DNA from: Methyloversatilis discipulorum
Lineage (GTDB): Bacteria; Pseudomonadota; Gammaproteobacteria; Burkholderiales; Rhodocyclaceae
DNA length: 64,000 nt
NCBI RefSeq assembly: GCF_000385375.1
Contig: NZ_ARVV01000001.1
Coordinates: 310,001-374,000, forward strand
Reading direction: 5' to 3'
Part shown: positions 8,814 through 17,578 of the stretch, piece after piece
Position numbering within the stretch: the first letter of the stretch is position 1
How the letters are laid out: every line of letters begins with the position of its first letter
Program-made: the position numbers and the translations under genes
Notes under the pieces: model-generated
The model's database searches: none
Seen by the model: the letters and a program-made list of their open reading frames with translations, nothing else
Told to the model about the DNA's origin: nothing

Positions 8814-10018
8814 CGATATTCGCAGTCCTTGCGGTACTGCTTCTGATCGAGGTGGCGCTCATTTTCTGCGTGCGTCTGCAGCGCAGCGTGTTCCCCTGGT
8901 TGATCACGGAACGCGATGAAAAGCCATTTCTTTCGCCAGAGGCGGTATGCAACTTCATCGACAAGAGCCATGATGCTGAACTCGGGTGGGTCAGGCGTCC
9001 GGGGTCCCACGGAATCGAACGTGGCCAGTATGGAACGGTGGAATATCACATCGATGGATATGGCGCCCGCATGCTGGCGGGCAATCCTCCTCCGAGGGTG
9101 GCCGCCTTTGGTGACTCTTATGTTTTCTGCCGCCAGGTAGAAGACAACGAGACGTGGGAGGCGCAGTGGTCGAATGCGCGAGGGATTGGGGTTCTGAACT
9201 TTGGCGTGGGCAATTACGGAGCGGATCAGGCCCTGATCAGGTATGAACGGACATCGCTTCCGTCGACGGTGACTCACGTCATTCTTGGTTTCGTGCCCGA
9301 GACCATCTGCCGCATTCAGTCCAGCTGGAAACACTATCTCGAGTTTGGCAACATCCTTGCGTTCAAACCGAGGTTCCGTCTCGATGAGGCTGGCCGGCTG
9401 CAGCGTATCGAGAACGTGATGCGCACAGCCGACGATTTCGCAAAGTTGGACAATTACCTGCCGGAACTGAGGCAAACCGATGGTTTCTACAGGAGGAAAT
9501 TTCGCTCCGTGCAGTTCAGGCTGCCATACACCTTGAGTTTTCTGCGGCACCCGCTCCGTAACGCAATGCTCATGTCGGCAGTAGCCGCCCGGGCGTTTGC
9601 ACGAACGATTGGTACAGCTCATCCCTGGATCGAGGGCCTGCCGTTCAGCATCGTCATGCGCCAAAATATACGAGATGCTCACGCGATGTACCGCGACACA
9701 GATGCGACGGCCCTGCTGGAGGCGATACTGAGACGCTTTGTAGATGAGGCCCGGCGCCGCGGCCATCGGCCCCTCGTCGTCGTAATGCCGCAATTGCTCG
9801 ACTTGCGAATGGGCGGTCGGAAGCCGGTTTACAGCCCCTTCTTTGAGGAGATCGCTCGTACGCTTCCGTTACTCGATCTGACTTCGGAACTGCAAGCGAC
9901 GAACTTCGAGGCGTGCTATGTGAATGATCAGTATGGCGGGCATTTCTCTGTGCGCGGCAACCAATTGGTTGCCTCCGTGCTTTCGCGCCGCCTGGCGGCC
10001 GACCTCGACACTATTTAA
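8810..10018 (+). CDS. Membrane-anchored SGNH-hydrolase-like protein
   Basis: A 402-residue protein with one N-terminal membrane segment (residues 2-20). The body shows SGNH/GDSL features: FGDSYVF with the candidate nucleophile Ser103, GVGNYGADQA near 132 as the Gly/Asn blocks, and a C-terminal DQYGGHFSVRGN in which Asp373 and His378 could complete the catalytic triad. It starts inside the stop of the kinase gene (ATGA overlap), so it is part of the phosphoramidate operon. SGNH proteins in glycan loci act as O-acetyl esterases or acetyltransferases. Here it could trim or modify the glycan before or after phosphoramidate is added. No equivalent is known to me in the Campylobacter pathway. Confidence 0.7.
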   Translation: MTIFAVLAVLLLIEVALIFCVRLQRSVFPWLITERDEKPFLSPEAVCNFIDKSHDAELGWVRRPGSHGIERGQYGTVEYHIDGYGARMLAGNPPPRVAAFGDSYVFCRQVEDNETWEAQWSNARGIGVLNFGVGNYGADQALIRYERTSLPSTVTHVILGFVPETICRIQSSWKHYLEFGNILAFKPRFRLDEAGRLQRIENVMRTADDFAKLDNYLPELRQTDGFYRRKFRSVQFRLPYTLSFLRHPLRNAMLMSAVAARAFARTIGTAHPWIEGLPFSIVMRQNIRDAHAMYRDTDATALLEAILRRFVDEARRRGHRPLVVVMPQLLDLRMGGRKPVYSPFFEEIARTLPLLDLTSELQATNFEACYVNDQYGGHFSVRGNQLVASVLSRRLAADLDTI

Positions 10019-10038
10019 GACGGACGGATAAAAATTTC

Positions 10039-10827
10039 ATGAGAGTTACCTATCGCCATGCCAACAACAAGGAATACTGGACCCGTCGTTGGGGCGATAT
10101 TCCTGCCGATGTTCCGATGCAGAACAGAACCGTCTATCCGCTCAAATATGCGGAACAGACGGTGACGGCAAATGACGGCGCAATTCTTGAGGCCGGTTGT
10201 GGCGCCGGGCGCATCCTGCGCTATTACCACGAGAGCGGATACGACATTACCGGTATTGATTTCATTGACGTGGCAGTCGAGAAACTGCGCGCCGTCGATC
10301 CGACACTCAAGGTTGAAACGGGTGACATCACGCAGCTGCGTTTCGCGGACGCCTCATTTCGATATCTTTTGGCGTTCGGGCTATATCACAATCTGGAACA
10401 CGGTCTGGCTGAGGCAGTGGGCGAAACAGCTCGTGTGCTGCAGAGTGGGGGGCGTGTCTGTGCTTCGTTTCGTGCGGACAATATACAGACTCGACTGACG
10501 GACTGGCTGACCGAACGACGTGCACGCAAGAGCGGCAAGACGATGGGCAAAGCATTTCACAAGATGAACCTGACCCGGCGCGAATTTGCCGCCTTGTTCG
10601 AGCGTGCAGGTTTCGTGGTCGAGTCGGTGTCTCCGGTCGAGAATATGCCGATCCTGTACAAGTTCGCTTTCTTCCGCGCACGCACGCACAAGGTGTTCGA
10701 TGAGAACCGTGCTCGTGCCGAGGGTTACCGCCTGTCCGGTCTGGGGCAGTTGCTGCAGGATGCGCTGATGCGCTTCCTGCCAGACCAGTTCTGCAACATC
10801 TATGTTCTGATCGCACACAAGCCATGA
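10039..10827 (+). CDS. Class I SAM-dependent methyltransferase in the phosphoramidate operon
   Basis: The 262-residue protein has motif I ILEAGCGAGRIL at residues 49-60, an acidic motif II (GIDFIDVAVEKL) and a YHNLEHGLAEAV segment after motif IV. A GGACGGAT ribosome site precedes the ATG, and the gene ends with an ATGA overlap into the amidotransferase gene. In Campylobacter, Cj1419 and Cj1420 are methyltransferases of the same operon and are thought to make the O-methyl group of O-methyl phosphoramidate. This protein could do the same. It could equally methylate a sugar, since no assigned acceptor can be read from the sequence. Confidence 0.75.
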   Translation: MRVTYRHANNKEYWTRRWGDIPADVPMQNRTVYPLKYAEQTVTANDGAILEAGCGAGRILRYYHESGYDITGIDFIDVAVEKLRAVDPTLKVETGDITQLRFADASFRYLLAFGLYHNLEHGLAEAVGETARVLQSGGRVCASFRADNIQTRLTDWLTERRARKSGKTMGKAFHKMNLTRREFAALFERAGFVVESVSPVENMPILYKFAFFRARTHKVFDENRARAEGYRLSGLGQLLQDALMRFLPDQFCNIYVLIAHKP

Positions 10828-11456
10828 AACTGCGCGATCGAGCGCAGGTAACCTTCATTGCTGTCAGCCAGCGCAGTGACAACATAGAGTCGCGCGCCGA
10901 GACGCGCGATGCGCTCGACCAGCGGCTCATCGGCTGGGTGCGCGCGCTCGGTGCTCTGCCCCTGCCGGTGCCGAATGCGCTGGGCGATGAACTGGCGGTC
11001 TGGCTGAAGACGCTGTCGCCAGAGGCGGTACTGCTGTCAGGCGGCAACGACATCGGCGGCTGCCCTGAACGCGATCGCACCGAAACCGAGCTGCTGGATT
11101 ATGCGGAGCGTGCAGGACTGCCGGTGCTGGGCATCTGCCGTGGCATGCAGATGCTGGCGCACCATGCGGGCGGCATCCTGCTGCCGGTATCTAGCCACGC
11201 CGGCACGCGCCACCCGTTGCTGGGTGACGCGGTGGCGTCTGGCGAAATGCCCGCCGAGGTGAACAGCTTCCACAACTGGGGACTGGCCGCCTGTCCTCAG
11301 GACTATGCAGTGCTGGCCACCGCGCCGGATGGCAGCATCGAAGCGATGCGCCACGGCAAGCGCCGGTGGGAAGGATGGATGTGGCATCCGGAGCGTGAAG
11401 CGCCCTTCGGTGAAACCGAACTGGCGCGCGCGCGACAACTGCTGATTGGAGATTGA
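10824..11456 (+). CDS. Class I glutamine amidotransferase-like hydrolase, probable gamma-glutamyl-CDP-amidate hydrolase (Cj1417-type)
   Basis: The 210-residue protein is a single class I amidotransferase domain with the full triad: Cys105 in GICRGMQM, His188 and Glu190 in WHPERE. An oxyanion-loop sequence LSGGNDIGG lies near 72. There is no fused synthase domain, so it acts as a free hydrolase, as in gamma-glutamyl-GABA hydrolases. In the phosphoramidate pathway Cj1417 cleaves CDP-L-glutamine to glutamate and cytidine diphosphoramidate. It sits 3 bases before the cytidylyltransferase that would make its substrate, which strongly favours that role over polyamine or folate metabolism. Confidence 0.8.
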   Translation: MKLRDRAQVTFIAVSQRSDNIESRAETRDALDQRLIGWVRALGALPLPVPNALGDELAVWLKTLSPEAVLLSGGNDIGGCPERDRTETELLDYAERAGLPVLGICRGMQMLAHHAGGILLPVSSHAGTRHPLLGDAVASGEMPAEVNSFHNWGLAACPQDYAVLATAPDGSIEAMRHGKRRWEGWMWHPEREAPFGETELARARQLLIGD

Positions 11457-11459
11457 GAA

Positions 11460-12221
11460 ATGAAAGCGCTGATACTGGCAGCGGGTGAGGGTACTCGGCT
11501 GCGCCCCTACACGCTTGATCGCCCCAAATGTCTGGTCGAGGTCGAGGGTGTAAGCCTGCTTGATCGCCAGTTGGCGGTGCTGCGCAGCGAGGGCGTTGCT
11601 GACATTGCGCTGATCGGCGGCTACCGCAGCGACATGCTCAAGCGTCAGGGCCTTGGTCTGGAGTTGAATCCGCGTTATGCAGAGACCAATATGGTATGGA
11701 CGCTGTTCAGTGCAGAGAAATTGCTGCAGGGCGAGCTGGTGCTGGCCTACGGCGATATTGTCTATTCGCGCGAAGTCCTGCGTGGGCTGCTGGCGTCGAC
11801 AGCGGATATCGCAGTCACCATCGATCTCGACTGGGAGCAGTACTGGCGGGCACGCAACGAGAATCCGCTGGAGGATGCCGAGACCTTGCGGATGGATGAA
11901 ACTGGCCACATCCTGGAGATCGGCCAGAAGCCGGTGTCGCTCGAACAGATACAGGGTCAGTACATGGGCCTGATGAAGTTCTCGCCACGCGGCCTCGAAA
12001 TCCTGCGCGACACTTTTCACCGTGCTCTCGCGGCGGGTTCGTTACGCGGGAAGTCGCCAGAGAAGGCTTACATGACCGATCTGCTGCAGCTCATGATCGA
12101 TGAGGGCAATGCTCTGTCGGCGGTAAAGGTGCAGGGCGGTTGGGTCGAGGTCGACACGGTGAGCGACCTGGAGTCTGCAGTCACCCGGCAACGACTAGCG
12201 GCGATCGCTTCGGCGCTTTGA
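11460..12221 (+). CDS. NTP transferase, probable phosphoglutamine cytidylyltransferase (Cj1416-type)
   Basis: A 253-residue nucleotidyltransferase with the N-terminal signature LAAGEGTRLRPYT (residues 6-18), Lys23, ETNMVWTLFSA near 77 and the metal-binding AYGDIVYS near 96. ETNMV is also typical of LicC-like choline-phosphate cytidylyltransferases, to which this family is related. In the phosphoramidate pathway Cj1416 joins CTP and L-glutamine phosphate into CDP-L-glutamine. A choline or aminoethylphosphonate role is less likely because no choline kinase or PEP mutase is present, while the three other phosphoramidate enzymes are. The gene follows the amidotransferase by 3 bases. Confidence 0.8.
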   Translation: MKALILAAGEGTRLRPYTLDRPKCLVEVEGVSLLDRQLAVLRSEGVADIALIGGYRSDMLKRQGLGLELNPRYAETNMVWTLFSAEKLLQGELVLAYGDIVYSREVLRGLLASTADIAVTIDLDWEQYWRARNENPLEDAETLRMDETGHILEIGQKPVSLEQIQGQYMGLMKFSPRGLEILRDTFHRALAAGSLRGKSPEKAYMTDLLQLMIDEGNALSAVKVQGGWVEVDTVSDLESAVTRQRLAAIASAL

Positions 12222-12227
12222 GGCCAT

Positions 12228-12935
12228 ATGGTGTCCTTCCTAAGTCGCGTGTTCTCTGATCGCTATGTCAATGAAGCCGCCATCGGCTCGAATCTGCTCT
12301 TGCTGGCGATGTACAGATTTGCCTATCCCTTTTCTGTGCTGCTCATAGGGCTGAGGTTGAGCCCGAACTTCATTACGACCTTATCTCTTCTATGTGCCCT
12401 GCTTGCTGCACTGGCCCTTGCGCTTGCCGAAGGTACCGTTATTTTTGCTGCGTTCTGGGGGCTTACAGTGCTGCTGGACTTTTGCGATGGCACTGTCGCG
12501 CGCATGACCGGCAGGGTCAGGCGTACGGCCTTCCGCTACGATCACTTCAGCGACCTGATCAAGATCTTTCTCGTCATCCTCGGCGGAGGATTTCGCTATG
12601 ACAACACAGCGATTTGGTGTGTGTGTCTGGCTGCCAGTTTCTGCTTCATGTTCTACATCGTGATCAATCATGATCTTGGCGGTATCCGCCAGCGCTTGAT
12701 CGATACGGCGGAAGGGCGGGCTCCATCTCGAGTGGCCGTATCGCAGCGCAGATCGGCAACAATCATGCAAGTGCTCGTAGCTGCACTCCTGACCATCAAC
12801 GGCCACACGATGCTGGTCTTCTTCCTTCTGGGGTTCGGCGAGGTCGAGGCGATGCTCGGATTGACCTATTTTCTTGCGCTCTCGGCGCTTCGCGCCGCGC
12901 GTTGCATCCATATCATGATCGGCTTGCCGAAATAG
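12228..12935 (+). CDS. CDP-alcohol phosphotransferase-family membrane protein
   Basis: This 235-residue polytopic membrane protein carries the metal-binding motif of CDP-alcohol phosphotransferases: Asp84, Asp87-Gly88, Ala91-Arg92, Asp105 and Asp109 fit D-x2-D-G-x2-A-R-x8-G-x3-D-x3-D. The conserved Gly before the third Asp is Ala101 here. Family members move a phosphoalcohol from a CDP donor to a hydroxyl acceptor within the membrane. Directly after four genes expected to make a CDP-linked phosphoramidate, it is a candidate for the transferase that puts phosphoramidate on a glycan or lipid. The Campylobacter transferases Cj1421/Cj1422 are unrelated to this family as far as I know, so the role is inference. 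Confidence 0.75.
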   Translation: MVSFLSRVFSDRYVNEAAIGSNLLLLAMYRFAYPFSVLLIGLRLSPNFITTLSLLCALLAALALALAEGTVIFAAFWGLTVLLDFCDGTVARMTGRVRRTAFRYDHFSDLIKIFLVILGGGFRYDNTAIWCVCLAASFCFMFYIVINHDLGGIRQRLIDTAEGRAPSRVAVSQRRSATIMQVLVAALLTINGHTMLVFFLLGFGEVEAMLGLTYFLALSALRAARCIHIMIGLPK

Positions 12936-12971
12936 GCGATCGACGGCGCTTTGTACTCTCCTCGTTCAACG

Positions 12972-14021
12972 ATGTCCGATCACAGCCCTCCGCTGATATC
13001 CGTCTGCATTCCGACATACAACGGTCATCCGTACATCGAAACGCTGATCGCCGAACTGTTGCGTTCATCGCGCAGCGATTTCGAGATCGTGGTGTCGGAT
13101 GACTGCTCGACCGATGAAACATGGGATTTCGTCGTTCGGGTTAGCCAGTCCGATCACCGTCTCCGGTGCTTTCGCAACGAGAGCAATCTCGGCATGGACC
13201 GCAATTTCGCGGCCTGCGTGGCGCGCGCGCGCGGGCGCTTCGTGTGGCTGACCGGTCAGGACGACCGCCTGTTTCACGAGGGGCTCGATGCGATTGCGGC
13301 GATGATCCTGGCGCGTCCGGAACTCGATTTCCTGCACCTGAACTACACGCGGGTCGAAGAGGCCAAGAGCGACGGCGCCTCCATCCGGCCGGTAGCGGGC
13401 GATCAGCATGAGTTCGGCGTCGGGATAGACAGCTTTCTGGCCCGAACCGGCGGATGGCTGCCCACCTTTCTTCCGCTGTTCGTGATGAAGAGGGTGCTGT
13501 GGGAGGGCGTGGACATCAGTCACTATTTCGGCACGTATTTCTGTCAGGTGGGGGCCTTCGTCGAATCCTCGCGCGCGATCCGCTGGTGCCACCTGGACGG
13601 CAACTACGTGGTCGGACTGACGCCGGTCGATGGCTGGCAGTTCAAGCCGCTGTCCTATGCTCGCATCGTTTTCGGAAACTACGTCATGCTGGACCGTGTC
13701 GAGCGACGTTGCGACTGGCTGGGGCCCGCGTTCATCCGGACGCAGTATTGGAAGATCTACGACCAGCTCGTGTATGCGCTCATCATGCTGAGTGCTTGCC
13801 GACTCAGCGTGGATGCCCCTCTGCTGGAGGGCATGAAGCAGGCGGCCAGTCGTGTGCCGTATGTGAACCTGACGCTCAGGCTGATGCTGCACATGCCTGC
13901 GCCACTCGGAAGGCTTGCAGTCGTTCTGATCAAGGCGCGCCGGGTGGTCCGCCGATTTAAGTCGGGAATGCAATCAAAGTTAAGTACGCGTTCCGCTTCT
14001 CAGGGTGCGGGGTCGAGCTGA
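12972..14021 (+). CDS. Family 2 glycosyltransferase
   Basis: The 349-residue protein begins with the GT-A fold start ISVCIPTYNG and has the nucleotide-sugar motif VVSDDCSTDETW near residue 41 and a DxD-like GQDDRLF near 95. It therefore transfers a sugar from an NDP donor in the cytoplasm. The ATG at 12972 was preferred to a TTG at 12951 because it gives the normal N-terminus. The stop shares a base with the asparagine synthase start (TGATG), so the genes are coupled. Donor and acceptor are unknown. Confidence 0.85.
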   Translation: MSDHSPPLISVCIPTYNGHPYIETLIAELLRSSRSDFEIVVSDDCSTDETWDFVVRVSQSDHRLRCFRNESNLGMDRNFAACVARARGRFVWLTGQDDRLFHEGLDAIAAMILARPELDFLHLNYTRVEEAKSDGASIRPVAGDQHEFGVGIDSFLARTGGWLPTFLPLFVMKRVLWEGVDISHYFGTYFCQVGAFVESSRAIRWCHLDGNYVVGLTPVDGWQFKPLSYARIVFGNYVMLDRVERRCDWLGPAFIRTQYWKIYDQLVYALIMLSACRLSVDAPLLEGMKQAASRVPYVNLTLRLMLHMPAPLGRLAVVLIKARRVVRRFKSGMQSKLSTRSASQGAGSS

Positions 14022-15892
14022 TGTGCGGCATTCTCGGTTGGGTCACCACGCGATCAACGGACGGGCGGGCACGCTTCGTCAGGGCGCTTGACACCCTGCG
14101 GCACCGCGGCCCGGACGACGGCGACATCTTTGCCGCGGACGGCATCCTGCTCGGGCATCGCCGGCTCTCCATCATCGATCTGAGCAGCGCGGGGCGCCAG
14201 CCCATGAAAGATCCCGCTCTCGGCAACGTGATCACCTTCAACGGCGAGATCTACAACTACCTCGAGTTGCGTGCCGAGCTGGAGACGCTCGGGCACGTGT
14301 TCCGGACTGCCACCGACACCGAGGTACTCCTCCATGCTTTCCGTGCATGGGGCGCTCAGGCGCTCAACCGGCTGAACGGCATGTGGGCGTTCGCGATCTG
14401 GCAGCCGGCGACCCGCACCCTGTTCATGGCGCGGGACCGTTTCGGCGTGAAGCCTTTCTATTACGCCATCACCGCTGAGGGGCTGGCCTTCGCGTCCGAA
14501 CCGAAGGCGCTTCTGCAGCTGTCGCCAGAGCTGCGGCGAGCCGATGATGCGACCGTCTTCCGGTTTCTGTCGGCAGGCGAACTGCACGCCGGTGAAGACA
14601 CCTTCTATGAAGCGGTGAAAGCGTTGCCCGCGGGCTGTTACGCCGAGTTCGGTCCGGATGCAGGAGCACCGAAGATCAGCCGCTACTGGGATTACCCTGC
14701 ACCGGCGTCCGTCGCGCAGGACCCGGATGAGGCCGCCCGCGAGTTTGCGTGCCTGCTGGATGATGCGGTCCGGCTGCGCACCCGCAGCGATGTCAAGGTG
14801 GGACTGACGCTGTCGGGCGGGCTCGATTCGACCGCCATCCTTGCATCGGCACAGCGTCTGTCTCCGCAAGGCCTGCAGTGCTTCACTTCGGTCTATGGCG
14901 GAAACGAGAGAGGCGAGGCCCGATGGGCCGCTGCCGCGGCCCGTCCCTACGGAAGCGTACCGCTTGAGGTCGAAGCGCCGAAGCAGTCCTGGCTGGACAC
15001 GCTGCTGGATATCGCGTGGCACATGGATAGTCCGGGCTATTCTCCGGCGGTCTATCCGTTGTGGCACCTGATGAAAACCGCGCGCCAGCAGGGCGTGTAC
15101 GTGCTACTCGAGGGGCAGGGGGCGGATGAGGCGCTGGGCGGCTACCCGCAGTACGCGGCGCTTTCTGTGCTGCAGCAACTGCGCGGCATGCGTGGGTTCG
15201 CCGACTTTGGAGCGCTGGTTCGTACCCTCAGGACGTCCGCGCAGACCTTTTCGGCGCCCGTGCTGTTCAGGTGGCTGCTGCGCGAGCTCTTCCCGGTGCT
15301 GATCTCGGCAAACCGCGGGCTCGTCGGCGCGGCGTCAGTGCTCGATCCGGCCTTCCGCGCATCCATGCAGGGCCGCGCCGCTGCAGCGCATCCGGCGGGC
15401 AGCCGGATGGCGGGCCATGATCTGCTGACTGCACGGTTGCTCCAGGACCATTCGAGAAATATCCTTCCGGCGCTGCTGCAGTATGGTGACGCGGTCAGCA
15501 TGGCGCATGGCGTCGAATCCCGTCTGCCTTTCATGGATTACCGCTTGGTCGAGTGGCTGTTTGCCCGCGACGCGACGTTCAAGATCGCGGATGGCCGCAC
15601 CAAGTGGCTGCTCAGACGCTATCTGATGCAGGCGGGGCAGCAGGACATCGCCGCCCGCAGGGACAAGCAGGGCTATCCCACGCCGGTGGAGCGGTGGATG
15701 GCGGAAGACAACGGGCGCTTCGTGCGCGATCTGCTGCTGGTGCCTGACGCCTGCATACGCCGATACTGCGACAGCGCGGCACTTGCACGCCTGATCGACC
15801 GGCACACCTCGGGCCGCAAGGGCAGTGGCAATCATGTGTATCGACTGGTGAGTACCGAACTATGGATGCGCCGCTGCCTCTCCCAACCGTGA
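14021..15892 (+). CDS. asnB: Asparagine synthase (glutamine-hydrolysing)-like protein
   Basis: The 623-residue protein starts MCGILGW, so Cys2 is available as the glutaminase nucleophile, and has RHRGPDDG near residue 28. The synthetase half contains the ATP loop LSGGLDSTA near 265 and EGQGADEALGGY near 363. Length matches the AsnB family. Copies inside polysaccharide loci are common and may amidate a uronic acid or other carboxylate of the glycan rather than make free asparagine. The gene overlaps the next one by 31 bases in another frame. Confidence 0.88.
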   Translation: MCGILGWVTTRSTDGRARFVRALDTLRHRGPDDGDIFAADGILLGHRRLSIIDLSSAGRQPMKDPALGNVITFNGEIYNYLELRAELETLGHVFRTATDTEVLLHAFRAWGAQALNRLNGMWAFAIWQPATRTLFMARDRFGVKPFYYAITAEGLAFASEPKALLQLSPELRRADDATVFRFLSAGELHAGEDTFYEAVKALPAGCYAEFGPDAGAPKISRYWDYPAPASVAQDPDEAAREFACLLDDAVRLRTRSDVKVGLTLSGGLDSTAILASAQRLSPQGLQCFTSVYGGNERGEARWAAAAARPYGSVPLEVEAPKQSWLDTLLDIAWHMDSPGYSPAVYPLWHLMKTARQQGVYVLLEGQGADEALGGYPQYAALSVLQQLRGMRGFADFGALVRTLRTSAQTFSAPVLFRWLLRELFPVLISANRGLVGAASVLDPAFRASMQGRAAAAHPAGSRMAGHDLLTARLLQDHSRNILPALLQYGDAVSMAHGVESRLPFMDYRLVEWLFARDATFKIADGRTKWLLRRYLMQAGQQDIAARRDKQGYPTPVERWMAEDNGRFVRDLLLVPDACIRRYCDSAALARLIDRHTSGRKGSGNHVYRLVSTELWMRRCLSQP

Positions 15893-16827
15893 GTAGCCGC
15901 GCCCCGATCGCGCTCTTCGTCTACAACCGTCCGGAGCATACGCGCCGTACCGTCGAGGCGCTGGCCGCGAACGAGGGGGCCGCTGCGTCTCCGCTGTTCA
16001 TCTTTTCCGATGCCCCGCGCACGCCTGCCGCCGCGCCGCTCGTGGATCAGGTGCGCGCGTATGTGCGCACGGTCACCGGATTTGCGCAGGTGACCGTGGT
16101 CGAGCGCAGCGCCAACATGGGCCTTGCCCGGTCCATCATCGAGGGCGTCAGCGATCTGACCGGACGCTTCGGCCGGGCCATCGTGCTGGAAGATGATCTG
16201 GCTACCGCGCCCGGTTTCTTGTCCTTCATGAATGACGCGCTCGATGCCTATGCCAATGACCCGCGGGTGCTGAGCGTGTGCGGCTACATGTATCCGGTGG
16301 TGTTCGATACGCCGGCCGACACGCTGTTTCTGCGCGCACCGCACAGCTGGGGTTGGGCTACCTGGAAAGACCGCTGGTCACTGTTCCGGCCGGATGGCGC
16401 TACGCTCCTGCAGGAACTCGAGGCGCGACGGCTGCTGCATGCGTTCGACTCCAATGGCCCACACGATTACACGCGCATGCTCAAGGATCAGGTTGCCGGC
16501 CGCAACGACTCATGGTTTGTCCGCTGGTATGCGGCTTCGTTGCTTGCCGATCGGGTGTCTCTTTATCCGGCTCGGTCTCTGGTCAGCAACATCGGCATTG
16601 ACGGCACCGGAGTCCATTGTGCGGACTGGCGCTTTGATCCGTTCAAGGTCAGTTTGTGTGATAAGGCCGTGCGCGTCGTTGCCCAGGAGGCTGCCATCAA
16701 CGAACGCCTCGAAGTCGCGCTTGCGCGCTACTACAGGAAGGTGGGCTTGCTCCGCTACGTGAACTTCGCATACCGGCTATTGGACCGAATGTTGCCCGTA
16801 CCGGGCAGGTCTGAGGTCAGGCGATGA
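15862..16827 (+). CDS. Glycosyltransferase, GT-A type
   Basis: A 321-residue protein with the GT-A opening [21 protein letters not shown], a [10 protein letters not shown] turn near 89 and the metal-binding [13 protein letters not shown] near residue 110. [12 protein letters not shown] near 160 is typical of a family often annotated as glycosyltransferases of capsule and LPS loci. The start overlaps the end of asnB by 31 bases, a strong sign of cotranscription. A later in-frame start would remove the first residues but not the domain. Substrate unknown. Confidence 0.75.
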   Translation: MDAPLPLPTVSSRAPIALFVYNRPEHTRRTVEALAANEGAAASPLFIFSDAPRTPAAAPLVDQVRAYVRTVTGFAQVTVVERSANMGLARSIIEGVSDLTGRFGRAIVLEDDLATAPGFLSFMNDALDAYANDPRVLSVCGYMYPVVFDTPADTLFLRAPHSWGWATWKDRWSLFRPDGATLLQELEARRLLHAFDSNGPHDYTRMLKDQVAGRNDSWFVRWYAASLLADRVSLYPARSLVSNIGIDGTGVHCADWRFDPFKVSLCDKAVRVVAQEAAINERLEVALARYYRKVGLLRYVNFAYRLLDRMLPVPGRSEVRR

Positions 16828-16846
16828 ACTGTGGAGGCCGGTCGCA

Positions 16847-17578
16847 ATGAAACGTGCTCTGGATCTGACCGATTGGGTGTTGCGCAGACGGCTCGTATTG
16901 GCGCGACGGCTACCCTGTTTTTCGGCATCGATGATGACATTGGTCGATCGAAGCACCTCCTTTGGAGGCTACAACCGACTTACCCCGGGGACGATGATTT
17001 TCGGAGCGCGGGTCGGGCGCGGCACCTATGTTGGCGGCGCGCGCTTGCAGAACTGCACCGTCGGGGCATTCTGCAGCGTCGGCGCGCGCACCCGTATAGG
17101 AGCGCTCGGGCGGCATCCGACGCGGTGGCTGTCGACGCATCCCGCCTTCTTCTCGCCGCTCGGACAGGCCGGGTTCACGTTTGTCGATCGACCTCACTTC
17201 GATGAGCTTGCGCCGGTGATGGTCGGTAACGATGTGTGGATCGGCGCCGGCGCGATGATCCTCGATGGCGTGACGGTCGGCGATGGCGCCATCGTGGCGG
17301 CAGGGGCGGTGGTGACGACCGATGTGCAGCCCTATGCCGTGGTCGGCGGCGTACCTGCGCGGTTCATACGTTCAAGATTCGACGAACCGTCGATTAGCGT
17401 ATTGCTCGATATGCGCTGGTGGGACTGGAGCATCGACAAGATCCGCGCCGCGGCGGATCTGTTCAGGCAGTCCGGCGACAGTGCAGTACGCGACCTGCTC
17501 GCGTTCGACCGTACTTACGCGGCGGGACCGGAGAGCGGCCACCCCGACGCCGGCCACATACTGCATCGAGAACCATGA
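16847..17578 (+). CDS. Left-handed beta-helix acyltransferase (xenobiotic/WbbJ type)
   Basis: The 243-residue protein contains imperfect hexapeptide repeats ([20 protein letters not shown] ... [20 protein letters not shown]) that form a left-handed beta helix. It ends with the [14 protein letters not shown] segment common to CatB-like acetyltransferases. It would transfer an acetyl group from acetyl-CoA to a sugar hydroxyl or amine. It lies between two glycosyltransferases and its stop overlaps the next start by 4 bases. It probably O- or N-acetylates the glycan of this locus. Confidence 0.82.
   Translation: MKRALDLTDWVLRRRLVLARRLPCFSASMMTLVDRSTSFGGYNRLTPGTMIFGARVGRGTYVGGARLQNCTVGAFCSVGARTRIGALGRHPTRWLSTHPAFFSPLGQAGFTFVDRPHFDELAPVMVGNDVWIGAGAMILDGVTVGDGAIVAAGAVVTTDVQPYAVVGGVPARFIRSRFDEPSISVLLDMRWWDWSIDKIRAAADLFRQSGDSAVRDLLAFDRTYAAGPESGHPDAGHILHREP

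Noticed and set aside
11460..12221. Choline-phosphate cytidylyltransferase (LicC)
   Set aside because: Related in sequence, but no choline kinase or choline transporter is present and the neighbours point to phosphoglutamine.
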